A DNA stretch of 64,000 nucleotides from Torymus aiolomorphi (GCA_036365515.1 CM070873.1:264258075-264322074); one strand, 5' to 3'. Counted from the stretch's first letter, positions 11,233 to 25,400 are shown. Translations and numbers: made by a program. Notes: generated from the sequence alone by a model not told the origin.

Positions 11233-14200
11233 TTTCATATTTTTCGTAAAAAAAATCCGTAAAAACTTAATAAAATTAAAATAATTGTTGTTATACGTTT
11301 AGATAAATTAAAAAAATTATGGAAATGTACCATAAAAGTAGCTTGTATGATCAATTTGTTAGACATTAAGTTCTAAACAAAATTTCATGAATATAAGGTT
11401 TCTCAACAATGAAAGTTTGTTGGTTTACACTTGTGTCACTTTTTTATGTTACGTTTATTGCAGTATTTTTGCGATAAATTAAATGTCCGAAAGAAAGCAG
11501 CTTATGAAGCAATTAATGACAAAATGATACATACGTATTCCAAAGTATAATTTTTAGTGAAACTTATTTATTTTTAAAATCTTTTTAAATATAGCAATAA
11601 TATTGGTGGACACATTTCATACAGATCGGAGACATGGCAGTCGATATAATTCTATTGTATGACCTTTGCTTGCGTGCGAGCTGTTTGTTATATACGAAAA
11701 TGATAGTACACTTGTCAGCTTCTTTTTCTTATCACACTCAACACCGAAACGTGTTTATAAATTTAATCATTTACAGATATCATCAATTTTCATTTATTGC
11801 CGACAGATTGCCAAAAGAATCTTACGAATTTGAGCTTGAGTATCTATTAGATGATCGAACATTAAAATGATAATATAATATTTAATAAATCCGAGAACAT
11901 AAAAAATAAAGCCAATTTTACTTTATATTAATACGCGTCATTTGATTGAGAATCACTTGAAATAATTGAAAAGTTAATTCAATACCTAAAATACTAATAG
12001 TTATAGTCAATACAAACATATTATTGTAGAATTTAACATTTCCAAGAGTCCTGTGGACAAATAAGTGCATGGCTAAAGAAATCGTTAGCAAATGCTTAAT
12101 GGAGAGCAATGATTCTATTAAATACAGATTCGTTGTTCATGTAACTGATTCATTTCGATTGACACACGCATATGCGGCGACTTTATGCTAAAAGAACGCT
12201 TGGTAGAAAAACGAAAAAATAAACGGCGTGTATGAATTGCTGCTACGGTAAATTTCCTTTGTGCCAAATTAAACGTCCTAAATGTGTACATGCGTGCGTG
12301 CGGGAAATTTTTATGTATATTAATATATGTACAACCGGCTTGCTTCTATCGATGATTACTTTACTACCGGATTATTCCTTTTTTTAATTCTATGTTATTT
12401 ATTCTTTTTGTTTTCCATCGCTTTATAATTTCTTGCCTATATTGCATTTTGATTTAATCTTATGCGTATCTCGGCATTCAATCGTGAGTTATAAATAGAT
12501 AATAGTGCAAATAATGATACTGAAAAGTATTATTTCCATTTATCTAAAATGTTATCCGTGATATTAATATTACAGTTCTCAGTGCAATAGGTAATTTATT
12601 CTGTTTATTATTTAAAATAAAATGAAAAACTATACTGCTGTGTAACATTCAAATTCCAAAATAAATCATCTAAAAGTGACAAGACATTGCATTTTTTTCC
12701 ATATATGACTGCATATTGTGATAACTTATGGGTCTTGATCAGTTTACATCAATATTTCTACTCTAATGTTGCGTGACGTATCGTTAATTTGTAAAGAAGG
12801 AATAATTCAGTAAAAGATAGCTTATATATAAATGCCAGCACTACATCCGCAAATGAGAAAAATGAACACGCATGACAGTCTTATCAAGTAATTTGACTTG
12901 CTGATATATGGTATTTCATTCTCAATTGGAAGATAAAAACCTCGTTTTGTTACCATATATAAACGGTTATTTTTTAATTATAGAAACACGGAAGTATTTA
13001 TTCTTATATTGACAAAAAGAAAATATATACGTGAAAATTTTCTCAGCAAAAATTAAAGATTCGACGAGCAGGGCTCGCTTACTCACTACTGGAAGCTTTC
13101 CAATTATTAAACCACTAACAAAGAGCGCCTGTGACGCCGACAACGTATTTCTCCCGCTGCATTGTATGTTAAGGAGAACCGATGCCGAAGTAGTTTGCTT
13201 CTAATTTTTATACTCGAATGTCATTATTTTTTTAAATAAAGTTATATAGTTAAAATCTAGAAAAAAAACTGTCAAGTAAAAATACGCAGAAATATAAATA
13301 TTCGTTTAATTAAACGAAAGAAGAAATTCTTCATAACATTTGTTTAATATTTATATAAAAATTTCAGTGATTTTTCGCGTATAATTCGTGCGTGAGTTTA
13401 TACCATTGTATTTCTCTGCATTTTGGCGACACTGATAAAGCTATCTCTCTTTTTCTATCTTTGCGGTTTTCGAGCAGTATCACGAGCTCTGCCCACTATA
13501 AACACATCCACTCCACATCACGAATTCCTCGTACAGAAAATTTTCCCTTTAGTAAACTTTCAAAATAACTTGAATTCTTTGAAAGAATATCACGATGTAA
13601 TAAAATAGTTACTTGTTTATCAGGAAGAAAATAAAACAATAAGGCAGCTTAATTAATTACACGTAAGAAATGCGTAACGCGTATTATAAGATTGAAGAGG
13701 CACAAGTAAGGAAGAGAAATCCAAGTTTAATCTATTTTGGCACCTCGTAAGCATATTACAGTTCAAAGGTCGCGTTGCGATTGTTGAGTCGCCGATATTA
13801 CCAACTCACGCAACGATATTTCCGCATTACATGGCGATAAGAATGTCTGCTTTGCTAGAAAAGAGCTAGACTGTTTTTACTCACTAGCCTATGGGCGAAA
13901 CATAGCAGAGGAAGCCGTCGTTGTTGAGAAAGGGCGTTGGGTCTTGTTTGATCGTTGAAAAATTCCTCACACACAGTAACTCCCAGTTGGAACGACTTTA
14001 AGTTTCGATTAACCGCGTGACTCCATTCACTGGTAGCGACGTGAAAACCATGCGGCGGGCAGCAGTATGAAAGACAGCTCACTTGAATGAAATATCAGCG
14101 GAAAAGCTCGAGCAGGCAAGTTGGTAAACAATGGAGCAGCTTATTGTTTCCATAGGCGAGAGCGCGGCGCGGACGCTTACATATATGTATATATTACTTA

Positions 14201-15256
14201 AGCATCGGCTGGCCGCGCGAAAGAGAAACACAGAAACACAGTATTACACTACTCTGCCCGAGTTTCGCTCTCCCGCACGGACATCGTTGCTCGCACATAA
14301 GTATATATAGCGTATAAATCCGAAAGGCGCGGAGAAACTCTTCCCCCTCCGACGGCAACGCCGGTCAACTGTGTGATGTGTATGAGGATAAAGAGCGGAT
14401 AGCAAAAAGAAAGAGCAGAAAACAGCAGCGAAAAAACAATCGGAGCCGAGCCAGATTCGGAGGGAGAGCGTGGAGAACGAGCTTGACTCGCTGCCGGCGG
14501 CGCACTCGCGCGCGCGTCCACTGCACTTGTCGGACTCAAAATAAAGCTCCGACGCCGTTCGTTTATAGCGCGCGAGGGGCGAATGAACGCGCGGACGGAC
14601 AACCGAGAGAAAAGCGAAAGAAGGAAGAAATGAAGCCGGCCTAATAAACAATGAAAGACCTTCACGCGCGCGCCACGCCAGCGTCTCCGTGTGGCCTCCT
14701 ACCTACGATTCTTCTCTAAAAATACGAGAAGCGCCTCAAAGAATGACAAAACTTCGAGTTTCGCCGAAACAACGCAAGTGTTGCACTTTTCTCGGATCAC
14801 TCGACTTCGCTTTTTTTAATTAACTTTTCTACGAAATAAATAACGACAAAGCAGCTTTTATGCTCACTTGGAAAATTCAAGACTTCATTTAGTAGAAATG
14901 GAATTTACAAAAAGTTTACAATTTTAAAAACAGCTTACTCTGTTTTTTTTTTTCTTCTATTATTCAAGTAAAATTTAATCACAGTTTCTTTTAACACAGC
15001 ATTAATTACTTTTATACAAAATCATGCAAAATTTAAATAAGAGTATATCAGTAGTTACTTTTATAATATTTCTTAATATAAATTTGATAGTGCTTTTTGA
15101 AAAAATAATTATGCAATATTTTAAATACTTGAATCACACATATTAGTCGCAGTTGTAAACTGAATATTAAATATTGATATTGAAGCAAAGTTCAAGTTGA
15201 TATTTTCAATCATCAGTCTTAAACAGTTGCATTACAATTGTAAAAAAAATTTTAAA
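11233..15256. other. Intergenic AT-rich DNA, no gene seen
   Basis: Several short open frames occur but none has splice-site support, biased codon use or a known motif. Apart from the CpG-rich block at 14150-14680 the stretch holds only AT-rich sequence. It separates the minus-strand transporter gene from the minus-strand PITH-domain gene. Confidence 0.45.
14150..14680. promoter_or_regulatory. CpG-rich island, possible promoter or 5' UTR exon
   Basis: A compositional island rich in CpG and GAGA/CGCG stretches stands out from the AT-rich flanks. Overlapping open frames of 88, 135 and 138 codons exist on both strands, which is expected from composition and argues against coding. Its place upstream of the minus-strand transporter gene would suit a distal first exon or promoter, but I cannot link it by a splice site. 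Confidence 0.3.
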
Positions 15257-16333
15257 TTATGAAATTTCTCTTGAGAAATCATCAAAAGTATTTTCAGAAC
15301 CAATATGATCACTGTGTTGAGGTAAAGCTTCATATGTACAAATTGTTACACCATGACGATGACCTGGAGTCCACTCGCCTTTTAAGCCAACATAGTCAAT
15401 CCTTGTTCTTTCAGCTCCACGATTACCAGTAAAATGTAGAGTGAGATGATGCATCGAGGAAAACTTAGCAACTCTGTAAATAAAAATTAATTTTGCTGAC
15501 TCACCATCATAACAATGATTTTTGTGACAGTTATATTTAGCAGTCTATGAAACATTTCCTATGTATAAAGCTATATCTGTTGCCCCTAATGTTTTTTTAA
15601 TACTTAAATGATACGAAAAATATTACTTTTATAAGTTCTAATTTAACTTTTAAAAGATATCTTTTAACATACTTTACTGGATATTCATGAACACCATACT
15701 GATCAACACACAATTCAAACTTTTGATCAGCTTCGCCACCAGCTTCATCGAATGTCATTCCATCTCTATTTTTAAACCTGAAATAAAATATAATTTCTTA
15801 TTAGTGTAATTAAAAAAATGAGTCTTAAAAATTAGTTATATTTGACTTACAGTCTAACTTCTGAAGGATGAGAGTCATCTGGTCCTCCAACAATAATAAG
15901 GCCTTTCAGTTTTATATCCCCAGTAAATCTTAATAAAAGAAAAGATTTATTACTCTTAGTAAATTAGTATTCTTTATATTAAAAATGTAAATAATAAAAA
16001 TACTCACGGTATATTAAAGAGAAGTTCTTCGTCCACATCACTTTCAACATACTATAAAACGAAATTTGTATAAAATTATTGAACTTTAAAAGCATATACC
16101 ATTTAAATGAAAAACACATTCAAAACAATGTTTTGTCGCACAGATTCAAAACATAGAAATACCTTAGTGTGATCCAAACGGTCATCCCAGGATTTGAAAA
16201 CTTTTACTCCAGAACCTTCTAACAATTCATTAAGGCATTCCACATTTTGTAAATCAATTTTTTCAAAAAGATTGTATTGTACTCCCAGCTCCCTTTCATC
16301 ATGAGTACCTCCACATTGACATTGGCGTTCCAT
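15257..16333 (-). CDS. PITH domain-containing protein 1 homologue, 5 exons
   Basis: Small soluble protein of the PITHD1 family (a PITH domain without the thioredoxin domain found in TXNL1). The domain is linked in known proteins to proteasome association; the exact role of PITHD1 in insects is poorly defined. Coding exons in transcript order: 16333-16163, 16051-16008, 15928-15851, 15777-15673, 15473-15257 (615 nt, 204 aa), close to the usual family length of about 210. Visible landmarks are the N-terminal QCQCGGTHDE motif, SWDDRLDHTK, the GDIKLKGLIIVGGPDDSHPS core of the jelly-roll PITH fold, and YVGLKGEW near the C-terminus. All introns are short (75-200 bp) with GT-AG ends and consistent phases. 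The start Met is the only one upstream of the conserved cysteine motif. No regulatory signal was found beyond an AT-rich upstream stretch. Confidence 0.93.
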
Positions 16334-16712
16334 GTTTTTTTATATTACAAATTCACAAAACGCACTTTTAAAGTATCCAACTATTTGTTTTGAAAAAAAA
16401 AAAAAAAAAAAACACTATACTTAAAACACTTTCTTAAATACCGCTCGATAACCTTTTTACAATGACGTTTTTGAAAACGACATTTCCGCGTCAACAAGTG
16501 CTTTGCTAACTAGTAACAGTCTAAAAGTAGGCATTTACGATTTACCTAGTAATGAGTAGTAACTACAAAACTGTAAGATATTCGAAAGTGCTCGAAACTT
16601 CAAGCATCGCTGTCACGATTGTCCGTAAGGTAGCGCCAGTTTCTGGGGACTAACCTTAAGAGTGCTCTCTACCCCGATCGCAGCGCTGTTCTGAACTACC
16701 AGACTGGATGAA

Positions 16713-17065
16713 ATTTTTCTCTATAAAACACAGCTTATATTAACATTTTACACGCAAATAAACAATTGTAATAGAAAGCTTAGATAATTCTACAGGTTGG
16801 AAAACTCCAACTTATGCAAAAATAATTTTCTGAATAAGTAAAAATAAAGTTCTGGCTGCATGTCGTCTGCTCTCAGAAATTTCCAGCTGAATCCTTGGAT
16901 AAAATTTTTTTGAATGAAAACGTTTAGTATAAATTATAGTGACGCGGTAATCATACAAATGCAGTTTTCCCACCTGTAAAATTAATAAAGCTACCTATTA
17001 AAATCATTTGTTACTATGGCCGATGTAAATTAAAGCTGTGTTTTGTAGAGAAAAATTGAACGACG
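16713..17065. repeat. Imperfect inverted-repeat element upstream of the large TIR element
   Basis: The motif AAATTTTTCTCTATAAAACACAGCTT near 16714 (given here across its pairing segment) recurs inverted near 17037-17062, and inner pieces (CAGGTTGGAAAACT and AGTTTTCCCACCTG) also pair. This is a non-coding foldback element, perhaps extending outward to a GTAGCGC/GCGCTAC pair near 16634 and 17115. Confidence 0.55.
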
Positions 17066-17150
17066 TGAACTCGTAACACCACCAATAGGAGGCTTATAAA
17101 AAATACCACCAGGAGCGCTACTTGTGGCTTAACAAGGCGAATAGCCTGTG

Positions 17151-17970
17151 TAGTCCAGTAAAAATAGGTCTGAAATCGACTTGTCACAGAAATGGCTGCA
17201 TTTTGGTTATAAGGTAAATCGAGGTCGAAAAAAACGATTTTGAGATTTGCAGCTTCCTAGGTCCAGGGGTTCTATGCGAAAACAGCGTTTGAAAGTTTTA
17301 TTTGCTCATATCTCGAGAACCACTTAGTCTACGACAAAATGGCCTGCACCAAACGAAAGAGCGTAAAATTTTGCATCGGAAACGATTGTTTACTCGATTC
17401 CGATGAGTGCAAAGTTCCGAGATAATTAATCGAAAAGAAATAAACGCTGTGGAAGCGCGAGACATGTGGTATACCGCGGGGAGCGGGGGAAGGGACGGCG
17501 AAACAAGAACGGCGCGGAGCGGCGGTGAGGGAAGAGGGGAGAGCCGCGGCACGTTGAGAACGTCGGGCGGAAATCTTTTTTGACTTCGCAGCGACGTCCG
17601 GAAAATTTTTTAAGTCCCTTGAATGACTTATTAGAAAAAAAATGTTTTTTAGGAAAGATGTATTTTTACATTTTCGAGCATTCTCTATCGAGTAGATATG
17701 TTCCCAAATAGTACTATTTTTCATATTAAAATGAATTTTGTAAATTTGCGGCTTCTTTTTTAGAAGTCAATATCTGCGTAATAGTTCAAAAAATAAAGAT
17801 AAATAGTATTTTTTAAATGTATTACACAACGTGTAAATATAACGATAAAAATGTCAAAATAAAGTTGATATTTTTATAAAAAATTATGCATGCTATTAAA
17901 TAGTAACAAAAGTTAATTTTGTATTTTTGCAATTTGTCTTTTTTTTAATTTCACCATTTTGAATGATTAA
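17151..17970 (+). repeat. Left terminal inverted repeat of the 12.7-kb element
   Basis: This arm matches, in inverted orientation, 29394-29879 (outer part) and about 26960-27288 (inner part). Recognisable shared stretches include the start TAGTCCAGTAAAAATAG, the GC-rich GAGCCGCGGCACGTT region near 17540 and the AT-rich GTATTACACAACGTG near 17820. Differences are scattered substitutions and small indels. Confidence 0.85.
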
Positions 17971-18855
17971 CAATTTTAACTTTTACATTATTCTGTTGGT
18001 TTTTTCTTGTTAATAGAAAAAATTCAATTGTAACATAACATATTTCCTCTAAACCTTATTTTATTAAAAAAATATTCTGTCTTGCTTTTTTCTTTTTTCT
18101 ATCTTTTTAACAATAACTCCGTTTTAAAATCTAAGATATCTTATGATTCTTAATTCTTTTATACAAAAAGTGTTTTTAAATTATAGCTCTTCTATATTAT
18201 TTGACTATCTTTATTTTACTTAAGTAACAAACACATCAAACGTATTTATTAATTCATTGATAGAAATGAAATTTTGTGATTCGGATTTCTCATTGGATTG
18301 TAAGAACAGTATCCCTTTGTGCTTTCGATACTATTAAAGTATCAAGTATTTGTGAAGAAATACGATATAATATCACACGACACCATACCAAAACATCCTG
18401 TCATCAAATGTTTATAAATTATTTGAGCCCAAGAATCAGTCAAACCAAGAACGTGCATCAGAGTAGTTCTACATGTCGTCGAAGCAAAATCGTGCTCTAA
18501 CCAGTGTATATCGAAGTAATTTTTAATTAAAAAAAATATTGAAAATTATTATATTATTGTGAGTGTGTACCTTAAGAGTTATACATAACAGTGTAACCGA
18601 CATATTTTTTTATTTTTAAAATAATAGAATATCTTTGATTTTTTCAAGGCGTTTTTTAAGAATTACATTAAAGTATGTGCATATATATTTTTAAGATTAG
18701 AAATACATTGAATTTTCGAATTATTCCACATACGATTGACGTTTAAAAAACTTTATAGCAAAGAAAACAAATAAATATTGAAAAATATGCTAAGCTTGCA
18801 ATAAAAAAAGAACACTTCTTATTTGTTGCATATCGTCGGATGGGAGGAAAACGGT

Positions 18856-19413
18856 TCTTACTGATCATTATTTCGCTAAGAGAAGTACTGGCTATATCTA
18901 GTTATTTCGCTAAAAAAAGTTCTAACTCGGCAGAGCACTAAAAAAAGTTGTAACTCAAGTTTTCATAGACATTTTAGTTGAGAACCGTTGTGGAGTTTAG
19001 AAAATCTGTTTCTGATTTCTTTTGCTACAAATATACATAAGAAAAATAGTCAAAAATTTTGTTTGAAAGGACACCATTTGGATGCGTTTTCTTATTTCCG
19101 ATATCACGAAGTACATGACAAAAAGCATGTACAATTAAAAACGCGTTTGTGAAACATTGTTTTTTTTTTTTAATGAAATTTGTAATTACTTTAAGTATAA
19201 AACTTAGCTATCTGTTTCTTATATGTAACCCCTTTTTACAGAGAACAATTAGCTTTCCATTCAAATTGTAAATTTTATGACTGAATTAGAAAAGTATCAT
19301 GTGTACACAGATAGTATTTCATGTATACGTAATACCTAAAACAAAGAAATTGTTTGGAAGCTCCTCGTAGTTTGCATGTGAATTGACATATTCACACTAC
19401 ACACACACACGCG

Positions 19414-19444
<31 letters not shown>

Positions 19445-20077
19445 ATATATAGATAATGTGAGGTGCATAAATTGTCTCAGATTGTGCATCCAAAATTAAT
19501 AGATAAACTCTCGTCTGTATAGAAATATAAATACACGTGCGTGTATAACTACAAGAAGTTCCCAAACAATTTTTATGTTTTAGGTATGAAATATCAGATT
19601 GTACAATAATTTAATTTAAAAACAAAAAAATACTGTCTGTGTACACATAATATTTTTTTAATTCAGTCATACAATTTACAATTTGAATGGGAAGCTTGTT
19701 TTCTGTAAAAAAGGGTTACATATAAGAAACAGATAGCTAAGTTTTATACGTAAAGTAATTACAAATTTCATTAAAAAAACAGTTTCACAAATGTGTTTTT
19801 AATTGTACACGCTTTTTGTCATGTACTGACTGATATCGGAAATAATAAAACGTGTCCAAAAGGTGTCCCTTAAAAAAAAATTTAGCCATTTATCTTATAT
19901 ACATATTTATATAGCAAAAGAAATCAGAAACAGATTTTCAAAACTCCACAGCGGTTTTCATCTAAAACGTCTATGAAAACTTGAGTTAGAACTTTTCTTA
20001 GCACTCCGCCGAGTTAGAATTTTTCTTAATGAAATAACGAGTTAGCATTTTTTTTATCGAAATAATGAGTAAAAATG
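18856..20077. mobile_element. Foldback element with ~0.5-kb arms inside the 12.7-kb element
   Basis: Sequence from about 18856 to 19385 reappears inverted from about 19555 to 20077. Landmarks are the paired CTGTTTCTTATATGTAACC and GGTTACATATAAGAAACAG, and a subterminal, imperfectly repeated unit TTATTTCGCTAAAAAAAGTTCTAACTCG at each end (shown here as one unit of 28 nt, approximate). The centre holds a (CA/CG)n microsatellite at about 19399-19444. No coding capacity. It lies just upstream of the envelope-like gene, so it may have displaced original upstream sequence. Confidence 0.75.
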
Positions 20078-20352
20078 TAAGTGCATCTGTACCCCTGATT
20101 AAGCCTCGGAGATACATGCATGGCCAACGGGATACACTCTATTCAGCTACTAAAGCATATTATACAGTTTTCATTGCAAAAACGACATCTTTTACATAAT
20201 TTTGAGATTATCAAAATATGTTTATTAGTTTTTCACTGTAGAATATTTTGTACATAAAAACATTAGCCGACAGACTTAAAAAATTGAATTTCATCATTTT
20301 CAACACAAAACAAATTAAAAATCTGCGGAAATATCACAACGATTAAATTTGA

Positions 20353-22226
20353 TTGTTTCAGATGTTTCGCTTACTTTTTGCGTTAGCTATAATATCATTC
20401 ATACGTGGATATGACAAACCTTACAACTTAATATCTGTCACCACGCCAATATTGCAAGAGGAATTATTCAAAGCAAGGCTTTACCATGAAATTTGGACGA
20501 CAGTACACTTTGTTGAGATACGTGACTTAGAAAAAAATGCAAATCAGCTGAATATTAAAATAATAGATCTTCGCGAACAATGTTATAAATTTAACTTTTG
20601 TGTTCATATGATAACGTTGAATACAATACATAACAGATTTTATAAAATTAAACATAAAATTAATTCGTTACTCAAATTAAGTAATAATACAAGACAGAAA
20701 AGAGGATTATTTAATATAGTTGGAACAGCGAATCATTTTTTATTCGGTACTATGTCTGCTGACGATAAAGAAAGAATAAATAAACAAATAGATGACTTTT
20801 ATAATAATACGGGCCACATAGCGGTACTTTTAAATAACCAAACAGCTATTATGAAAAATACTCTTCGAAAATTTGAAAATATAACTGATAATTATAATAA
20901 AAATATGAGAATTATTACTGATACCATGAATACTGTTATTTCTACGAATGTTCAAAATACTTTCAATAATAATATGATGGAATGCATAAGTGATTTAGAT
21001 TTGCATATTGATGATTTATTAGAAGATGTTAATTTAATTTACGACTCAATTGTTGATGGAAAAATTGGAATCATGTGTCGCCTAGATTAATATCACCAAA
21101 AAATTTCATTGCTGGTCTACATACAATTCATACAAAATTGTTTTACCAAGAATTACCGCTTCCCTTATAAGAAAATTATTATCTACTATACATGAAAATA
21201 AGTAAGATTAATGTTATTTTGTCCGGTGGTAAACTTATTTATGTAATTCATACGCCAATACCAACTGGTCCTAATTATACCGTGTACAAATTCACACCGA
21301 TACCCATGTCTAGGTGGACACAATACTATATATTTGACAGTATTAAAAGTCAACCTGTTGCTGTTGATTCAAACTTTACAGAGTATAATGTAATTGATGT
21401 AAATACTTGTACATCTGTAAATGATTTTAAAGTTTGTGAGATAACATCTGTCGTGCATAGATTAAGTCTCGAAGAAAGTTGCTATGCTCGTTTGATAAAA
21501 TACAAAGATGATAAAGGCTGTTCTAGAAAGTATTTTAATTTACACGCTGATTTTGTTTTGGTATTGAGTAACGATTTTAGTTGGTATATTTTACCAATCA
21601 ATACAGAAAATATCTTAATAACTTGCAGAGTTTCTACAGATATTTCAGTTACTATTGATAAACCTTATATATTACAACTTAATTCAAATTGTAGAGGATA
21701 CTCTCAAAACCATAAGTATTTACCTAAAAGCCATGTCAATAGTACTAAAATTTCAGAATATAAAATTAACATCGAATTTCTACCAATTGAGAAGATAGCT
21801 CTTAATACATCAGATTTGAAATTACCTACATTTACATCATTTCACGTTGACACTTCTGAAATATTAAATTGCACAAAAACTATAGAGAATATTACGAAAG
21901 ATTTGGAACTAATCACATCGAATCATAACTATCGCACACGGTTGATCACGGCCCATAGTATCTTTTATTATGCCATGTATGCTATTGCCACCATTGCAAT
22001 ATTTTATGTTTTACATAAAATTGCAATACTTCAATGTTTTTCTATGATTTTTAAATTTTGTGTACCAAGACTGTGTCCGAAATGTATCCAATGCCAAAAT
22101 AATAATCAACAAAATGAAGAACCAGTAACTGCGAATGCTGAAAGAGATGAAGAAAATATTACTGCACATACTTCTGTAACAGAACGATCTATTGTTCACT
22201 ACAATCCAAGTGCTCCACTGGAATAA
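20353..22226 (+). pseudogene. Broken F-type (baculovirus F / errantivirus Env-like) envelope glycoprotein gene
   Basis: Two long open frames, 20353-21090 (245 codons) and 21192-22226 (344 codons), lie in the same direction and together have the layout of an insect F-type fusion glycoprotein, whose family role is membrane fusion at entry. The first has a hydrophobic N-terminal signal-like segment (residues 1-19), and a furin-type site RQKR at residues 114-117 followed by a GLFN start of a fusion-peptide-like stretch. The second has several N-glycosylation sites, paired cysteines, a membrane segment at about residues 256-280 and a short cysteine-containing tail. The frame is broken between 21090 and 21192, so no full-length product is made from this copy. 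Family-level similarity is judged by eye. Whether it belongs to the surrounding DNA element or arrived by a separate insertion is not settled. Confidence 0.75.
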
Positions 22227-22387
22227 GAAGTTCATATATAATTTTAATAACCTCGCAATATAAAATTTCAATTTACATATATATGTTAAAGATAAACAGC
22301 ATATTTTCTATTACACTATTGTAATATATATAGTAACAATACTCTCAATAAAATTAAAATTAAAAATCATCATTTATCTTTAATTTA

Positions 22388-22449
22388 TTTTTCACACACA
22401 CACACACACACACACAGACACACACACGCACACACACACACACACACAT
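22388..22449. repeat. (CA)n microsatellite between envelope-like and nuclease-like genes
   Basis: An almost pure CA run of about 55 bp with a few substitutions lies in the short gap between the two broken genes of the large element. Confidence 0.85.
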
Positions 22450-22469
22450 TACCGTCTTCGTCAACACCA

Positions 22470-25400
22470 AATGTTTCTGATTTTCATTTTGATGCATATT
22501 GTTTTATTTGCAATCAAGTATTAGACCCTTACCATAAAAAAGTATGCAATTTACAACAATTATGTACTTATAAGAATCTTTTAAATGTCGCTTCCATAAG
22601 AAATGACGAAGTCGGTATAGCAGTACTGAATCGACTAGAAGGTATATCAGTTGATGAAAAAAAACCGCGGTAACATTATGTTTGTTATAAAACTTTTTTA
22701 CAAAAACCTTCGGTGCCTTCAGAAGAAATAACTGAACCATATGACATGGACCCTCAAGTATTTAATTTGGATACTGAAACACATAATTCAACTGAAGGTG
22801 TATACAATTATATTGAGGAAAGTGGAAAATTAAAATTTTTTTTGTCAGAATTGCATGATGTCATGGGAAAAAAAGTCAGTAATAAAATATTATGTAATAT
22901 ATTAAAAGAGAAATATAATGAAGATATTTTTATTTTAAAACACCGTGGCCGGGAAACAGGTATCTACTATAAAACAATTAATTTAACAAAAATTTGTAGC
23001 GATTGGCTCAGTAAAAAATCAATTGACACTTTCGAAAACAACGCTGTTGTAACTTTTGCTGCAGAAATTCTTCGAGCTGAAATTTTAAGTGTGAACTATG
23101 AAAATTCATCTTATCCACCAGCTCAAAAATTTCTCGAGAACGTCAATTCAGACATACCAGAATTATTACAAATTTTTCTTAAACATCTTTTAGTTAAAGG
23201 AAACAGGAAACTAACGAAGGTAGTCAAGTGAAAAGTAACATCATTGCTCATTCTATAGTTTCCTTTCTACGACCAAGAGCTTTTCTATCGAAATTACAAT
23301 TAGCTCTCGGAATCTATATTTATAGAAAAACAGGATCGAGATTGATAATTGATCTTCTTTCGAAATTTGCTACAAGTGCATCGTACCAATCTGTCCAATT
23401 GTATGAAGCGTCGATGATAATAAACCCACCAATTCATCGCGTTGAAAGTGCTTTTGTACAATTTATATTTGACAATACTGACCATAATGTTGGAACATTA
23501 GATGGCCATGAAACCTTTCATTGCTTAGGGGATATCGCAGTTTATACACCAAATTTTGAAATTGTAGTAGAGGGTGGTTCCCAAAAATGTTCAAAAATGC
23601 CAACTACTGCGGATATAGAATCATGTAAACATATCAAAACAAACCTCTGCAGCAATCTTGATTCAAATGCAATAAAAAATATCGAATTCGTTTCAGTGAA
23701 GATACTTCATTTAGGTAATCGGCCAATTTTTCCAGAATATTATGCAAGATATGCATGGGGTAAAGCTTTGGAAATTCCAAACTTACCGTCTTGGAAGGGT
23801 TTCATGGAGCTTATATCAAAAGATAACGTGTATTCACTATCTCATATAACCTGTTTACCATTCATAATCATCTGCCCTCTAAATTAACAACATTGAATTC
23901 GGCTTTACATTATGCAGCTACAGAAACTCATAAAATAAATCAAAAAACAGTTTTTGTTACTTTTGATCAGCCATTGTACTGGAAAGCTCGCTGTATTGTT
24001 GCACAATCACAGGATAAGGAATTGAAAAATATCGTCATTCGTTTAGGAGGTTTTCATTTATTAATGTTCTATTTGGGAACAATTGGTTACGTTATGGATG
24101 GAAGTGGACTTGAAGAAATGTGGTCTACTGTATATGCTCCAGAATCCGTAAAAAAAATGCTTGCGGGCCATGCATTTTCAAGAGCAGTACGAGCTCACAT
24201 TTTAAACTTCACGGCTATAGCTATTATTATTTGCAAGTCAATAAGTAATACAGCTGGAGTAGAGGAATTTATTAATGAATTTTTCGATAATTGGACTGAA
24301 GAACCTTTTTCGATAAACAACTGTAAAACTAATCATTTCATAAAACATTTATCAGAAGAATTTATTGAAAAATTAAATCATTTTGAAAACAAAAATCCAA
24401 CTTCAAAATTATGGATGCAATATTTTAAATGTGTCACCATAGCCTTGCAATTTATAGAAGCGGAACGCTTAAGCGATTGGAATCTACATTTACAGAGCAT
24501 TAAAGATATGTTACCATTAATTTATTCGAGTGGGCATTTTGCTTATGTAAAAAGTGCCCAAATTTATTTGCAAGATATGGAAAATTTGGATGTTATAATG
24601 GATCATTTAGAATTCGATCGCTATACCAAAGATGGCTATTTCACTATTCGTAGATCGGATAAAGCGTGGTCGGTGATATGATTATTGAGCAAACATTAAA
24701 TAGATTTTTCGGTACGGATTTAAAACATGGCCGAGGTGTTACTCCTAGCGTTGTGGCACGTTATTTGTTTGCTATGCCATCAGCGTTTAATGTAATGGAG
24801 TGTTTAGAAAATTATTGTGGAATAAAATCAAGCAATAGTGAACAACATGTTGATCTTTCCGATAGTCGAATAGAAAAAAATAAAAATGACATTAACGAAT
24901 TTATAACATGGCTTCAAAATCATAATCCTTTCAATCACCCACATGGGTTGGTATCGCTTTCTACGGAGATCGTTGGTGGACCAGACATTGATTGTCATAA
25001 AGCTATTGAAAAAGGAACGCTGGGAATGGATTATATGGTTGGAAAAAATGTTCAGAATATTTCGATGTCAAAAACTTTTAGAGTGAAAAATCTAGCAAGT
25101 GGTATACATCATGTAAATGATAATGAAATATCTGCTATAGATATTTACTTATTATGATGTGGATATCTCTGAAGATAAAATGATAACCATGAATCAAACA
25201 AAATTTCTTTCAAACATTCGTAATAAACTAAATTTTGTGGATTTATTATCAAAATATTTGCAAAAAAATGACATTACTACCAAAATTTCAGACGAAGATG
25301 CAGATACAGTAATTATTCGCACGGCAATAGAATTGAAAGATTCAACTGAAAATTTGGTTACAGTAGTCGGTAATGATACAGATTTATTAATTTTACTAAT

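Noticed and set aside
14244..14665. Overlapping 135- and 138-codon minus-strand frames
   Set aside because: They lie in a CpG island with open frames on both strands. No start context, splice sites or conserved features were found.
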